This document shows, in pieces, positions 1 to 7,697 of a stretch of 64,000 nt of DNA (within the stretch, counting starts at the first letter, position 1; each line of letters begins with the position of its first letter). Below the pieces are notes generated by a model. The model was not told the origin of the DNA, made no database searches, and saw nothing but the letters and a program-made list of their open reading frames with translations. Origin of the DNA: GCA-003244245 sp052390495 (lineage in GTDB: Bacteria; Actinomycetota; Actinomycetes; Mycobacteriales; Pseudonocardiaceae); NCBI GenBank assembly GCA_052390495.1, contig JBQTGW010000350.1, positions 10,007 through 74,006 on the forward strand, given 5' to 3'. A program made the translations under genes and the position numbers.

Positions 1-1
1 C

Positions 2-778
2 TTGCGTCGGACCTTGGTCGCCCCGGCCGGGCCCTATGCCGCACTGGACGTTGTCGCTTCGCTGCCCTCGACTAACGCTGCGCTGGCTGCCGCGGCCCAA
101 GCCGGAGCGCCCGATCGGACCGTGCTCATCGGCGAGCACCAGACCGCCGGGCGTGGGCGGGCGTCCCGCAGCTGGGTCGCCCCAGCTCGATCCGGGCTGG
201 CGGTGTCCGTGCTGCTGCGGCCTGAGGAGGTACCGCAGGTTCACTGGGGCTGGCTGCCGCTGCTGGCCGGTGTCGCACTGTGCCGGACCGTCACCGAGCT
301 GGGCGGCATCCCGGCCGCGCTGAAGTGGCCGAATGATCTTCTGCTCGGCGTGCACCGGCGAAAGGCTGCCGGGATCCTCGCCGAAGTGGTCCCCGGGCCC
401 GCCGTCGTGATCGGCATCGGGCTCAACGTGACGGTGCAACCGGACGAGCTGCCGGTGTCCGGCGCCACCTCGTTGTCTGTTGAACAGTCCGCCTGCACCG
501 ACCGCGAGCTGTTGCTGGGAGCTTTGTTGCGTGACTTGGATCAGGCGGTGCTGGTGTGGTGCAGGCACGAGGGTGACCCGGACGCCGCCGGGCTGCGAGA
601 GGCCTACCGGCACCGTTGCGCGACCCTGGGCGAGCAGGTCCAGGTCGAGTTGCCAGGACAACCCACGCTGACCGGCAGTGCGGTGGACCTGGACAGCGAG
701 GGTCGGCTGGTGGTGTTGTCGGGTGGACGGCTCCGTGCGCTGGCCGCCGGTGATGTCACGCATGTTCGGGTGGGCTGA
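2..778 (+). CDS. birA: Biotin--[acetyl-CoA-carboxylase] ligase, 5' end probably outside the window
   Basis: Cytoplasmic enzyme that activates biotin to biotinyl-AMP and attaches it to the carrier lysine of biotin-dependent carboxylases. Of 258 visible residues, GRGR at about 50-53 is the ATP/biotin-binding loop, followed by KWPNDLL (108-114), KAAGILAE (121-128) and GIGLNV (138-143), then a small C-terminal SH3-like domain. No N-terminal DNA-binding helix-turn-helix is visible, as in single-function actinobacterial BirA. The frame is open from base 2 and homologues start some residues further upstream, so the true start is probably missing. A PH-domain gene follows on the same strand, the mycobacterial order. 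Confidence 0.93.
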   Translation: MRRTLVAPAGPYAALDVVASLPSTNAALAAAAQAGAPDRTVLIGEHQTAGRGRASRSWVAPARSGLAVSVLLRPEEVPQVHWGWLPLLAGVALCRTVTELGGIPAALKWPNDLLLGVHRRKAAGILAEVVPGPAVVIGIGLNVTVQPDELPVSGATSLSVEQSACTDRELLLGALLRDLDQAVLVWCRHEGDPDAAGLREAYRHRCATLGEQVQVELPGQPTLTGSAVDLDSEGRLVVLSGGRLRALAAGDVTHVRVG

Positions 779-857
779 CTTGCCACTGCTCTGGCGATCG
801 CCTGGGGCTGGACGCGCAGCGGTACCGTGCTCACGCCTGTGGTCAGGAGGAGGAGCG

Positions 858-1391
858 GTGGCGTACCCGGACGACCTGTTGAGATCCGACGAGCGGGTGG
901 TGATCCACAAGCACCCCCATTGGAAGATGCTGGTGGTACCGGTGCTGGCCTTGCTGCTCATCGTGGCCCTGTGCGCCTATCTCGCCGCACTGGTCGCCGG
1001 GCAGTCCGGGCAGTCATGGCAGCTCTACGCGTGGATCGCGCTGGCCGGGCTTGGCGGTGCCGGAGTCGTGTGGCTGACGCTGATACCGCTGCTGCGCTGG
1101 CGCACCACGCATTTCGTGCTCACCAGCAGGCGAGTGCTGGTCCGGGAGGGCATTCTCTCTCGCAGCGGCATCGACATCCCGATCCACCGGATCAACAGCG
1201 TGCAGTTCCGGCACACGGTCGTCGAGCGGATCCTGGGCTGCGGCACGCTGAGCATCGAGTCGGCCTCCGATGAACCGTTGGAGTTCGACGACATTCCGCA
1301 GGTCGAGCGGGTGCACTCGCTGCTTCAATACGACCTGAATCCCGGCGGACCCGACTTGGCCGACAGGCACGGAGATTCGGCAGGCTACTGA
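858..1391 (+). CDS. PH domain-containing membrane protein (bPH2/DUF304 type)
   Basis: A 177-residue membrane protein of unknown function. Two hydrophobic segments (about residues 22-46 and 55-80) precede a bacterial PH-like domain containing the family-typical 'TSRRVLVREGILSR' strand-turn and the 'IPIHRINSVQ' segment. The GTG at 858 is chosen because AGGAGGAG lies just upstream; the open frame reaches back to 678 but that part overlaps birA and looks non-coding. It sits between birA and an HMG-CoA lyase, which starts one base after its stop. The birA-PH pair is conserved in mycobacteria, which suggests a housekeeping envelope role but does not define it. Confidence 0.85.
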   Translation: MAYPDDLLRSDERVVIHKHPHWKMLVVPVLALLLIVALCAYLAALVAGQSGQSWQLYAWIALAGLGGAGVVWLTLIPLLRWRTTHFVLTSRRVLVREGILSRSGIDIPIHRINSVQFRHTVVERILGCGTLSIESASDEPLEFDDIPQVERVHSLLQYDLNPGGPDLADRHGDSAGY

Positions 1392-1392
1392 G

Positions 1393-2337
1393 ATGACAGC
1401 CAGGCTGGCCGGACTGCCTGACCTCCACCGCGCCGATGGGCTTCCCGAGCGGGTGCGGATCTGGGAGGTCGGGGCTCGCGACGGCCTGCAGAACGAGACT
1501 GCGCTGGTGCCCGTCGAGGTCAAAGCCGAGTTCCTGGACCGGCTGGCCGGGGCTGGGCTGAGGGTGCTGGAGGTCACCAGTTTCGTGCACCCGCGCTGGG
1601 TGCCGCAGCTGGCCGATGCCGCCGAGCTGCTCGGGCTGCTGGCACGTCGGGATGGAGTGCGCTACCCCGTGCTGGTGCCTAACGAGCGCGGGCTGGATCG
1701 GGCTCTGGCGGCAGGCGTTGCCGAGATCGCGATTTTTGCCTCGGCCACCGAGAGCTTCGCCCAGCGCAACCTCAATCGTGGCCTGGACGAGCAGTTCGTG
1801 ATGTTCTCCCCCGTGGTGGCCCGCGCGCGGGCTGACGGGCTCGCCGTGCGCGGGTACCTCTCGATGTGCTTCGGCGATCCCTGGGAAGGTGCCGTACCGG
1901 TGCACCAGGTCGTCGCCGTCGGCCGAAGGCTGCTGGACCTGGGTTGTTCGGAGCTCTCGCTGGGGGACACGATCGGGGTGGCCACCCCGGGCCACGTCGC
2001 CGCGTTGCTTTCCGAGTTTCGCCGGGCCGGTGTCGGGGCTGGCGTACTCGCGGTGCATTTCCATGACACCTACGGTCAGGCCCTGTCCAACACGCTCACC
2101 GCGCTGCGCGCCGGAGTGACCTGTGTGGACGCCTCCGCGGGCGGTCTGGGTGGTTGCCCGTATGCCGAATCGGCCACCGGCAACCTCGCCACCGAGGACC
2201 TGGTGTGGATGTTGGACGGGCTCGGTATCGAGCACGGAGTGGACCTGGACAACCTGGTTCGGACCAGCGTGTGGATGGCCGGGAAGCTAGGCCGACCGGC
2301 ACCATCCCGGGTGGTCCGAGCCTTGCAAGAACAGTGA
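1393..2337 (+). CDS. mvaB: Hydroxymethylglutaryl-CoA lyase
   Basis: Cleaves 3-hydroxy-3-methylglutaryl-CoA to acetyl-CoA and acetoacetate, the last step of leucine catabolism. The 314-residue TIM-barrel protein has the normal family length. Visible motifs are RDGLQNE (29-35), the metal-ligand segment HFHDTYGQ (222-229) and the catalytic-cysteine signature GLGGCPYA (251-258). The ATG lies one base after the PH-protein stop with no clear Shine-Dalgarno, so translation is probably coupled. It is not part of the usual mycobacterial birA neighbourhood, so it may have joined the operon in this lineage. A citramalate/isopropylmalate-type synthase is excluded by the HMGL signature. Confidence 0.93.
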   Translation: MTARLAGLPDLHRADGLPERVRIWEVGARDGLQNETALVPVEVKAEFLDRLAGAGLRVLEVTSFVHPRWVPQLADAAELLGLLARRDGVRYPVLVPNERGLDRALAAGVAEIAIFASATESFAQRNLNRGLDEQFVMFSPVVARARADGLAVRGYLSMCFGDPWEGAVPVHQVVAVGRRLLDLGCSELSLGDTIGVATPGHVAALLSEFRRAGVGAGVLAVHFHDTYGQALSNTLTALRAGVTCVDASAGGLGGCPYAESATGNLATEDLVWMLDGLGIEHGVDLDNLVRTSVWMAGKLGRPAPSRVVRALQEQ

Positions 2338-2369
2338 TCGGCCTCATGTACCCCGCGACGGAGAAAGTG

Positions 2370-3113
2370 ATGCTCACCACGTACTCGGCAGGCCAGTTGT
2401 TCGCTGAGCGGTTCGGTACTGGGCCACCTGGTGTTATTGCACTTCACGGTTGGGGTCGGAATCGGCAGGACTTTACGGCGACGCTGGTCGGTCTCGACGC
2501 CCTGGCGGTCGATCTGCCAGGGTTCGGATTGTCTCCTGCCCCCAGTGAAGCTTGGGGCACCATGGAGTACGCCGAGCATCTCATTCCCGTTCTAGACGAA
2601 TGCCCGAACCCTCCGATAGTCGTAGGTCACTCCTTTGGGGGTAGGGTCGCCGTCCGGCTGGCCGCCCGGTTCCCGAACCGTGTATGCGGGCTCGTTCTCA
2701 CGGGCGTGCCATTGCTGCGCCGAAACCCTGCCCGGTCGACTCCTCCGCTGCCGGTGCGAGTCTTCCGTGCGCTCAATCGATGGAACTTGGTAGGCGACAG
2801 TTTTCTCCGTGGAATACGAGACAGGTACGGCTCCGCCGACTACCGGGCCGCTCAGGGTATTATGCGTGCTATCTTGGTCCGGGTTGTGAATGAAGATTAT
2901 GAACAGGATCTCCGTGAACTTCGATGCCCTGTCCAGATGGTCTGGGGTTCCGCTGACACGGAAGCTCCACCGGAGATGGCGCAGACGGTGGCAGAAATTA
3001 TCTCCCAAGCCGAGCTCGTAGTTCTGCCGGAGGTCGGACACCTGTTACCCCTCTCCTCGCCCAAACACCTTCGCGCCGCAATCGAAAATTTTGGAAGCCC
3101 TGGTAGCACATGA
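2370..3113 (+). CDS. Alpha/beta-fold hydrolase of the Mur-ligase/ATP-grasp cassette
   Basis: A 247-residue alpha/beta hydrolase with oxyanion motif HGWG (26-29), nucleophile elbow GHSFGG (Ser88), probable acid Asp196 in GSADTEAP and His224 in VGHLLPL. The ATG at 2370 is preferred over the in-frame ATG at 2346 because GGAG ends six bases upstream. It overlaps the next gene by ATGA, and that gene overlaps the third by GTGA, so hydrolase, MurF-like and Ddl-like proteins should be made together. Base composition shifts to more A/T here than in the HMG-CoA lyase, suggesting acquisition. The substrate is unknown; an amide or ester of the ligase product is a reasonable guess. No signal peptide is seen. 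Confidence 0.88.
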   Translation: MLTTYSAGQLFAERFGTGPPGVIALHGWGRNRQDFTATLVGLDALAVDLPGFGLSPAPSEAWGTMEYAEHLIPVLDECPNPPIVVGHSFGGRVAVRLAARFPNRVCGLVLTGVPLLRRNPARSTPPLPVRVFRALNRWNLVGDSFLRGIRDRYGSADYRAAQGIMRAILVRVVNEDYEQDLRELRCPVQMVWGSADTEAPPEMAQTVAEIISQAELVVLPEVGHLLPLSSPKHLRAAIENFGSPGST

Positions 3114-4636
3114 CTATCGCAATCGTTGTCCTCGCTGTGGCTCTCACCTTGGTCGGCGCGGTGCTCGCACTCTTGCGATGGTTGAGAGTCGCCCAGCGGG
3201 AACACTACATACCTGGATCGACCACGCGATTCGTCATACGCTGGTGGCTGTACCGCCCGATAAGCGCAGTAATGGCCATCGTCGCAGTTCTCGGTGTGAT
3301 CGTTTCCGCCTGGTTTCCTTTGGCTGCTTGTATTACTGGACTTATACTCAGCGTGGGTCCACCTGGCCTGTCCGTGCGAGGGCGTTCGGCGCGCCTCGTC
3401 TGGACTCGACGACTCAAGTTCCTCATCATAGTGGCTGGCTCGATCTTCCTAACTATTTCGGCTCTTGGCTTGGCAATTTTCGCCAGCATTGCCCCGTTGG
3501 CTTTATCGGGGGTCCTGATCCCCGTCTTCGTGGACGTGGCGCTTTTGATTACACGGCCTGTTGAGAAGCGTCTCGGACGGCGCTATGTTGATGCGGCGAG
3601 TAAGCGGCTCACAGCTATCGGTCCAGTAGTTGTGGCTATTACCGGATCCTACGGAAAGACCACGACCAAGGAGTATGTACGACACCTTGTCTCGGGGGCG
3701 CGCACGGTTGTGGCAAGTCCGGCAAGTTTCAATAACACGGCTGGACTTTGCCGAACCATCAACGAGCATTTGACTGAAGGCACCGAAGTACTCGTGGCCG
3801 AGGTCGGTACGTATGGCAAGGGTGAAATTCGGGATATCTGTAGATGGTTGAAGCCTACTATCGGCGTGATCACTGCTATCGATGCCGTTCATATGGAACG
3901 TATGGGGTCCTTGGACAACATAGCTGAAGCTAAGGCTGAGCTACTAGAGAAAGTCGATGTGGCTATATTGGGCACTGATTCACTCCACCTGAAGAAAATG
4001 GCCGATCTCATGGCTTCCTTGAAAACCGTGAAGCGTTTCGGTAGCGTCAAGGACGAAAACGATGTAGCCGTAATCCCATTCGATGGCCAACTTGCCATCT
4101 ACGTGTCGGGTGAGCAGGTCGGATTAGTGCGGAATCCCGGCGTATTTGCAAGCAACGTCGCGGCAGCGATTGCGGTGGCATTAGCGCTTGACGTTCCGAT
4201 CGGGCACACACTGAATCGCTTGGAATCTTTACCAACTCCGGCTCACCGTCAGCAGGTTGTGACGACATCCCGTGGCGTACGAGTTATTGACGATACTTAT
4301 AATTCGAATCCAGCCGGGGCGGTGAGCGCGTTGAGGCTGCTGTCCCAGCTTTCCAATGGCGGACGTCGTGTAGTTATTTCACCGGGAATGATAGAACTAG
4401 GTAATGCGCAGTATAAGGAAAATGAGAAGTTTGCTCGAAACGCGGCAGCGGATGCAACGGATATTTTCATCGTGGGACGAACTAATCTGCCAGCGATGCG
4501 CAGCGGTAGCCGAGGAGGCAGTGCGACTGTCCGGTTGGTGCCGACTAGGGATGATGCCGTACGATGGGTTCGCGAAAACCTCACCAGAAATGATGTTGTG
4601 CTGTATGAAAATGATTTGCCGGACCACTATCCGTGA
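3110..4636 (+). CDS. Membrane-anchored MurF-like Mur ligase family protein
   Basis: A 508-residue ATP-dependent amide ligase of the Mur family. The first ~150 residues hold about four to five hydrophobic segments (2-24, 48-82, 101-147) instead of the UDP-muramoyl-binding domain of true MurF. The catalytic domain follows: P-loop GSYGKTTT (179-186), a MurF-type DDTYNSNPAG segment and a C-terminal ENDLPDHY tail. It should therefore act at the membrane on a substrate other than UDP-MurNAc-tripeptide. It overlaps the hydrolase by four bases and the Ddl-like gene by four bases. Known: Mur ligases join an amine to an acyl-phosphate intermediate. Inferred: it condenses the dipeptide-like product of the neighbouring ATP-grasp enzyme with an unidentified carboxylate. 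Confidence 0.88.
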   Translation: MTIAIVVLAVALTLVGAVLALLRWLRVAQREHYIPGSTTRFVIRWWLYRPISAVMAIVAVLGVIVSAWFPLAACITGLILSVGPPGLSVRGRSARLVWTRRLKFLIIVAGSIFLTISALGLAIFASIAPLALSGVLIPVFVDVALLITRPVEKRLGRRYVDAASKRLTAIGPVVVAITGSYGKTTTKEYVRHLVSGARTVVASPASFNNTAGLCRTINEHLTEGTEVLVAEVGTYGKGEIRDICRWLKPTIGVITAIDAVHMERMGSLDNIAEAKAELLEKVDVAILGTDSLHLKKMADLMASLKTVKRFGSVKDENDVAVIPFDGQLAIYVSGEQVGLVRNPGVFASNVAAAIAVALALDVPIGHTLNRLESLPTPAHRQQVVTTSRGVRVIDDTYNSNPAGAVSALRLLSQLSNGGRRVVISPGMIELGNAQYKENEKFARNAAADATDIFIVGRTNLPAMRSGSRGGSATVRLVPTRDDAVRWVRENLTRNDVVLYENDLPDHYP

Positions 4637-5769
4637 GTCTGGCTGAAATAGAAAGGCGTACAATTGTGGTAAGTACATGCGTCCTCTTCGGGGGTCCGTC
4701 GCCGGAGCACGACGTCAGCATTCTCACCGGATTACAGGTGTGCCGGGTACTCGCCAGCGGAGGTCACGATGTAGCGGCACTCTACTGGACCAAGAGCGGT
4801 GATTGGCATATGGTCGCGCCAGAGTTGGAGGCGGAGGCATTCTTAAACGGAGTACCCTCAGAGTCTCGCCCTGTATCGCTGGCTACTGGGATAGGCAACG
4901 GGTTTGCGGAGCGACGAGCGTTGGGTCGGCTTCGAAATTTACACTTTGACGTTGCGGTAAATTGCTGTCACGGTGGTCCCGGAGAAGATGGTCGTCTGCA
5001 GAGTGTGCTCGATCTCGCGGGCCTTAAGTACACGGGGCCAACGGCGCGATCCGCAGCACTAGGAATGGATAAGTTGGCGTTCGGAGGTGTTTTGGCGGCG
5101 GCCGGGATACCGACTTTGCCACGGTTTGCGCTCTTAGGGAATGGGCCGGTTCCTGATTTTCCTACCCCCTGGCTTGTAAAACCCAGATACGGTGGATCAT
5201 CTATTGGAATTTGCGTGGTAGATGGAATAAAAACAGCCCTTTCTTTACTTGATAGCTCTCCGCACCTTCGGTCGGGAGCGGTAGTTGAACCCTATCTCCC
5301 GGATTCTATCGATCTTAATATTTCTGTCCGCGGCCACGGTTCTCCAGCACTGTCCGAGATAGAACGACCTGTTCGCGATTCAAGTGCCGAGTTCTACACC
5401 TATGAGGACAAGTACTTGAGTGGCGGAGGCTTGACTGGTGCTCCTCGCGAGCTGCCAGCCATACTTGCTCCAGATATCGAAGAACTTGTTCGCAATTATG
5501 CTTTGGCGGTGGCTTCCCTCGTTCAGGTTCGGGGAGTTGCCCGGATAGACTATCTCTTGGACGGAAACCAGTTGTGGGTCAACGAGATCAACACAATTCC
5601 TGGTGCAATGTCGCTCTACCTGTGGCGGGCGTCTGCGGTTACTCATGAAGCGTTGTTGGATGATATGCTGGAAGAAGCTGTCAAATATCCAAGCTACGCC
5701 GCGGCCACCTCTGGTGCGGATGGCTTGGCTCTTCGTACTGCTGGCGCTATCGCCAAGAAGTTGGCGTAA
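4633..5769 (+). CDS. D-alanine--D-alanine ligase-like ATP-grasp enzyme
   Basis: A 378-residue ATP-grasp protein of the Ddl family, which joins two amino or hydroxy acids through an acyl phosphate. The N-terminal GGPSPEHDVS (Glu25), HGGPGEDG, the ATP-binding KPRYGGSSIGI and the magnesium-binding ARIDYL...NEINTIPG segment (Glu318, Asn320) are all present, so it looks active. GTG at 4633 overlaps the MurF-like stop as GTGA. It is shadowed by a second Ddl-like gene on the other strand that ends 20 bases away. A housekeeping ddl would normally sit elsewhere, so this copy probably serves the cassette; D-Ala-D-Ala or a variant dipeptide cannot be told apart from the sequence. Confidence 0.87.
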   Translation: MSLAEIERRTIVVSTCVLFGGPSPEHDVSILTGLQVCRVLASGGHDVAALYWTKSGDWHMVAPELEAEAFLNGVPSESRPVSLATGIGNGFAERRALGRLRNLHFDVAVNCCHGGPGEDGRLQSVLDLAGLKYTGPTARSAALGMDKLAFGGVLAAAGIPTLPRFALLGNGPVPDFPTPWLVKPRYGGSSIGICVVDGIKTALSLLDSSPHLRSGAVVEPYLPDSIDLNISVRGHGSPALSEIERPVRDSSAEFYTYEDKYLSGGGLTGAPRELPAILAPDIEELVRNYALAVASLVQVRGVARIDYLLDGNQLWVNEINTIPGAMSLYLWRASAVTHEALLDDMLEEAVKYPSYAAATSGADGLALRTAGAIAKKLA

Positions 5770-5788
5770 CGGTATATAGTTAGGTTAC

Positions 5789-6757
5789 TCATGAGCCAGC
5801 ACATGCCTTGGGTGCGCTGAACCTGTCCATTGCGCGGGCGACAATTTTCGTTAGGATTCCGCCGAGAGTTCGTCCGCTCGCTTCTACTGCAATAGGCACT
5901 ACGCTTGTTTCAGTCAAGCCTGGGCAGCAGGTTACCTCCAGGAAGTTCGGCGTTCCCGAGGCATCGACGATCATGTCTACCCGAGACAGGTCACGAAGTC
6001 GAAGCTCTTGGTGTATCGCTATGGCGGCGTCGGTAGCGCGAACTTGAATGGCAGTTGGCAAGTTACTTGGTACGGTGAAATCTACTTGCCCTGCCGTATA
6101 GCGTGCTTCGTAGTCGCATCGGTTCGTTCTGTAGGAGATCTCTACTACTGGAAGTGCGATGATGTCGGCCGCTTCTTCGATAATTGTTATTGCTATTTCC
6201 GTTCCTTCGACGTACTGCTCAATGAGTGCGGTGTCGAAATAGGCAAAGCATTGGACCATGGCGGCCGGAAGATCTCGGCGTTCGCGGACAATAGTGACCC
6301 CGAGCGCGGATCCGCCGCAAGCGGGCTTCACGACTAAGGGAAGGCCGAATCTCGCGGCAAGTGCGTTGGTTATCCCGTCGGCGCCAAGTTCTTGAAAGGT
6401 ACCTAGGGGCAGTACACAGAAATTCGGTGTCTGCAGCCCGGCTCTGCGCACGAGTTCCTTTGCGGTCGGCTTGTCAAAGGCGAGGCGGGCGGCGTGTGGT
6501 TGTGGCCCTACGTATGGTACCGAGGCCATCTCAAGCACCTCTGAAATTGCGCCATCCTCGCCGCGCTGGCCATGCAGCAAGTTGATCACCGCGGAAGGGG
6601 GTTCCCGTTCTAGGCGTAGCAGCAGGTGATGGTCGGTGTCTATGGTGATGGCGTCAATACCCTCGCCTTTTAGTGCTTGGCAGGCCCGGCGTCCTGAAGA
6701 TAGTGATACTTCACGTTCAAATGATAGCCCGCCGCATAGAATCATTACAGGAAGCAC
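5789..6757 (-). CDS. Divergent Ddl-like ATP-grasp enzyme with altered magnesium-binding motif
   Basis: A 322-residue Ddl relative facing the first Ddl-like gene. It keeps GGLSFEREVS near the N-terminus, LLHGQRGEDG, KPACGGSALGV and the LSRVDMIVD segment, but the usual E-x-N metal ligand pair reads FLEVTCCPG: Glu274 is kept while the Asn position is Thr276, followed by two cysteines. The GTG at 6757 has GGAG six bases upstream; ATG at 6745 is an alternative. It shares the A/T-richer composition of the cassette. Either the metal site tolerates Thr and substrate choice has changed, or it has lost activity. Family membership is clear, substrate is not. Confidence 0.85.
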   Translation of the reverse strand: MLPVMILCGGLSFEREVSLSSGRRACQALKGEGIDAITIDTDHHLLLRLEREPPSAVINLLHGQRGEDGAISEVLEMASVPYVGPQPHAARLAFDKPTAKELVRRAGLQTPNFCVLPLGTFQELGADGITNALAARFGLPLVVKPACGGSALGVTIVRERRDLPAAMVQCFAYFDTALIEQYVEGTEIAITIIEEAADIIALPVVEISYRTNRCDYEARYTAGQVDFTVPSNLPTAIQVRATDAAIAIHQELRLRDLSRVDMIVDASGTPNFLEVTCCPGLTETSVVPIAVEASGRTLGGILTKIVARAMDRFSAPKACAGS

Positions 6758-6873
6758 AGCAGTCTCCGCTTAATGAGGTGGATATGTTTGTGGTCCTTAG
6801 GGCTAGCGTAGTCGTAGCCGCAAGGCGGGGTCGAGCTGGGCTCGGCTGTCGCGGAGCTGGCGGGTAAGGAACT

Positions 6874-6905
6874 GAGGGTGGGTGCTCTCAAGAGCACCCA
6901 CCCTC
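6874..6905 (-). terminator. Strong hairpin terminator after carbonic anhydrase
   Basis: A 15-base perfect inverted repeat with a 2-base centre lies eight bases beyond the carbonic anhydrase stop on the minus strand. There is no long U-run, as is common in actinobacterial terminators. Being symmetrical it could also act on plus-strand transcripts. Confidence 0.75.
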
Positions 6906-6912
6906 GGGGTGG

Positions 6913-7401
6913 TCAGATGACTTCGTTGAGCTTGCCGGTAGCGATGTCGAAGACGAAGCCGCGGATGGCGTGCTTCTTCGGGATGAACAGGCTGGCCTTG
7001 ATCCGGGCGATGGACTGCTGGACATCCTCCTCAAGGTTCGGGAATGCCTCGGCGGACCACGTCGGCTTGATCCCGATTTCGTCCTGGATGGACTTCTTGA
7101 ACTGGTCGTCGGTGAAGGTGAGCATCCCGCAATCGGTGTGGTGGATGAGGATGATCTCTTCCGTGCCGAGCAGCCGCTGACTGATCGCCAGCGAGCGGAT
7201 CTCGTCGTCGGTGACCACGCCGCCCGCGTTACGGATGACGTGCGCCTCGCCTTCATTCAGGCCGAGGATGCGGTAAACGTCCAGCCGGGCGTCCATGCAG
7301 GCGACGACGGCGACGCCCTTCGCGGGGGGCAGCGGCAATGCACCACCGAAGGCGTCGACGTAACGGGCATTGTTGGCGAGTAGTTCATCAGTGATGGACA
7401 C
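6913..7401 (-). CDS. Beta-class carbonic anhydrase
   Basis: Hydrates CO2 to bicarbonate in the cytoplasm. The 162-residue protein carries the beta-class zinc and catalytic residues: Cys35 and Asp37 in CMDAR, His88 and Cys91 in HHTDCG. The GTG at 7401 is chosen because AGGAG stands about seven bases upstream; the open frame runs to 7647 but the extra N-terminus is low-complexity and unlike the family. Length matches the small mycobacterial type (Rv1284-like) rather than the transporter-fused form. A strong hairpin follows the stop. Confidence 0.93.
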   Translation of the reverse strand: MSITDELLANNARYVDAFGGALPLPPAKGVAVVACMDARLDVYRILGLNEGEAHVIRNAGGVVTDDEIRSLAISQRLLGTEEIILIHHTDCGMLTFTDDQFKKSIQDEIGIKPTWSAEAFPNLEEDVQQSIARIKASLFIPKKHAIRGFVFDIATGKLNEVI

Positions 7402-7462
7402 GCATAACTCCTGGTGTGCTTGTGGGATAGAAGGGCACCGGGAGCGGCCGCGCGGGGCGGGC

Positions 7463-7564
7463 TCAGGCCATGCGCCGACGCGCGGCCCTGCTACACAGCT
7501 CGTCGAAGGCGGCCTCGCGCCTGCTCGGCCAGAACTGCTCGAGCAGGGGACGCCACATGTACAT
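7463..7564 (-). CDS. Possible 33-residue small protein upstream of carbonic anhydrase
   Basis: A short minus-strand frame begins ATG TAC ATG TGG and encodes a basic peptide starting MYMWRPLLEQFWPSRREA, ending 62 bases before the carbonic anhydrase start. Its composition (aromatic start, amphipathic Arg-rich tail) looks more protein-like than the surrounding frames, and a weak AGG lies upstream. No family is recognised; it could equally be chance in a leader region. Confidence 0.3.
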   Translation of the reverse strand: MYMWRPLLEQFWPSRREAAFDELCSRAARRRMA

Positions 7565-7697
7565 ATCGTTACCTGACGATCGCGGTCTGGGCAAGGGCTG
7601 ATGTAGCTGTCTTGGCGTCGAGCTGTCGGTGAGGGGCTGGCGATCATGGCTCGGCGATGCGAAGGTGACCTGAAACCTACGTTCGCCGGAGGCGACG

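Noticed and set aside
2370..6757. VanHAX-like glycopeptide resistance cluster
   Set aside because: There is a Ddl-like gene and a Mur ligase, but no VanH-type dehydrogenase, VanX-type dipeptidase or VanRS pair, and the ligase lacks the UDP-muramoyl domain.
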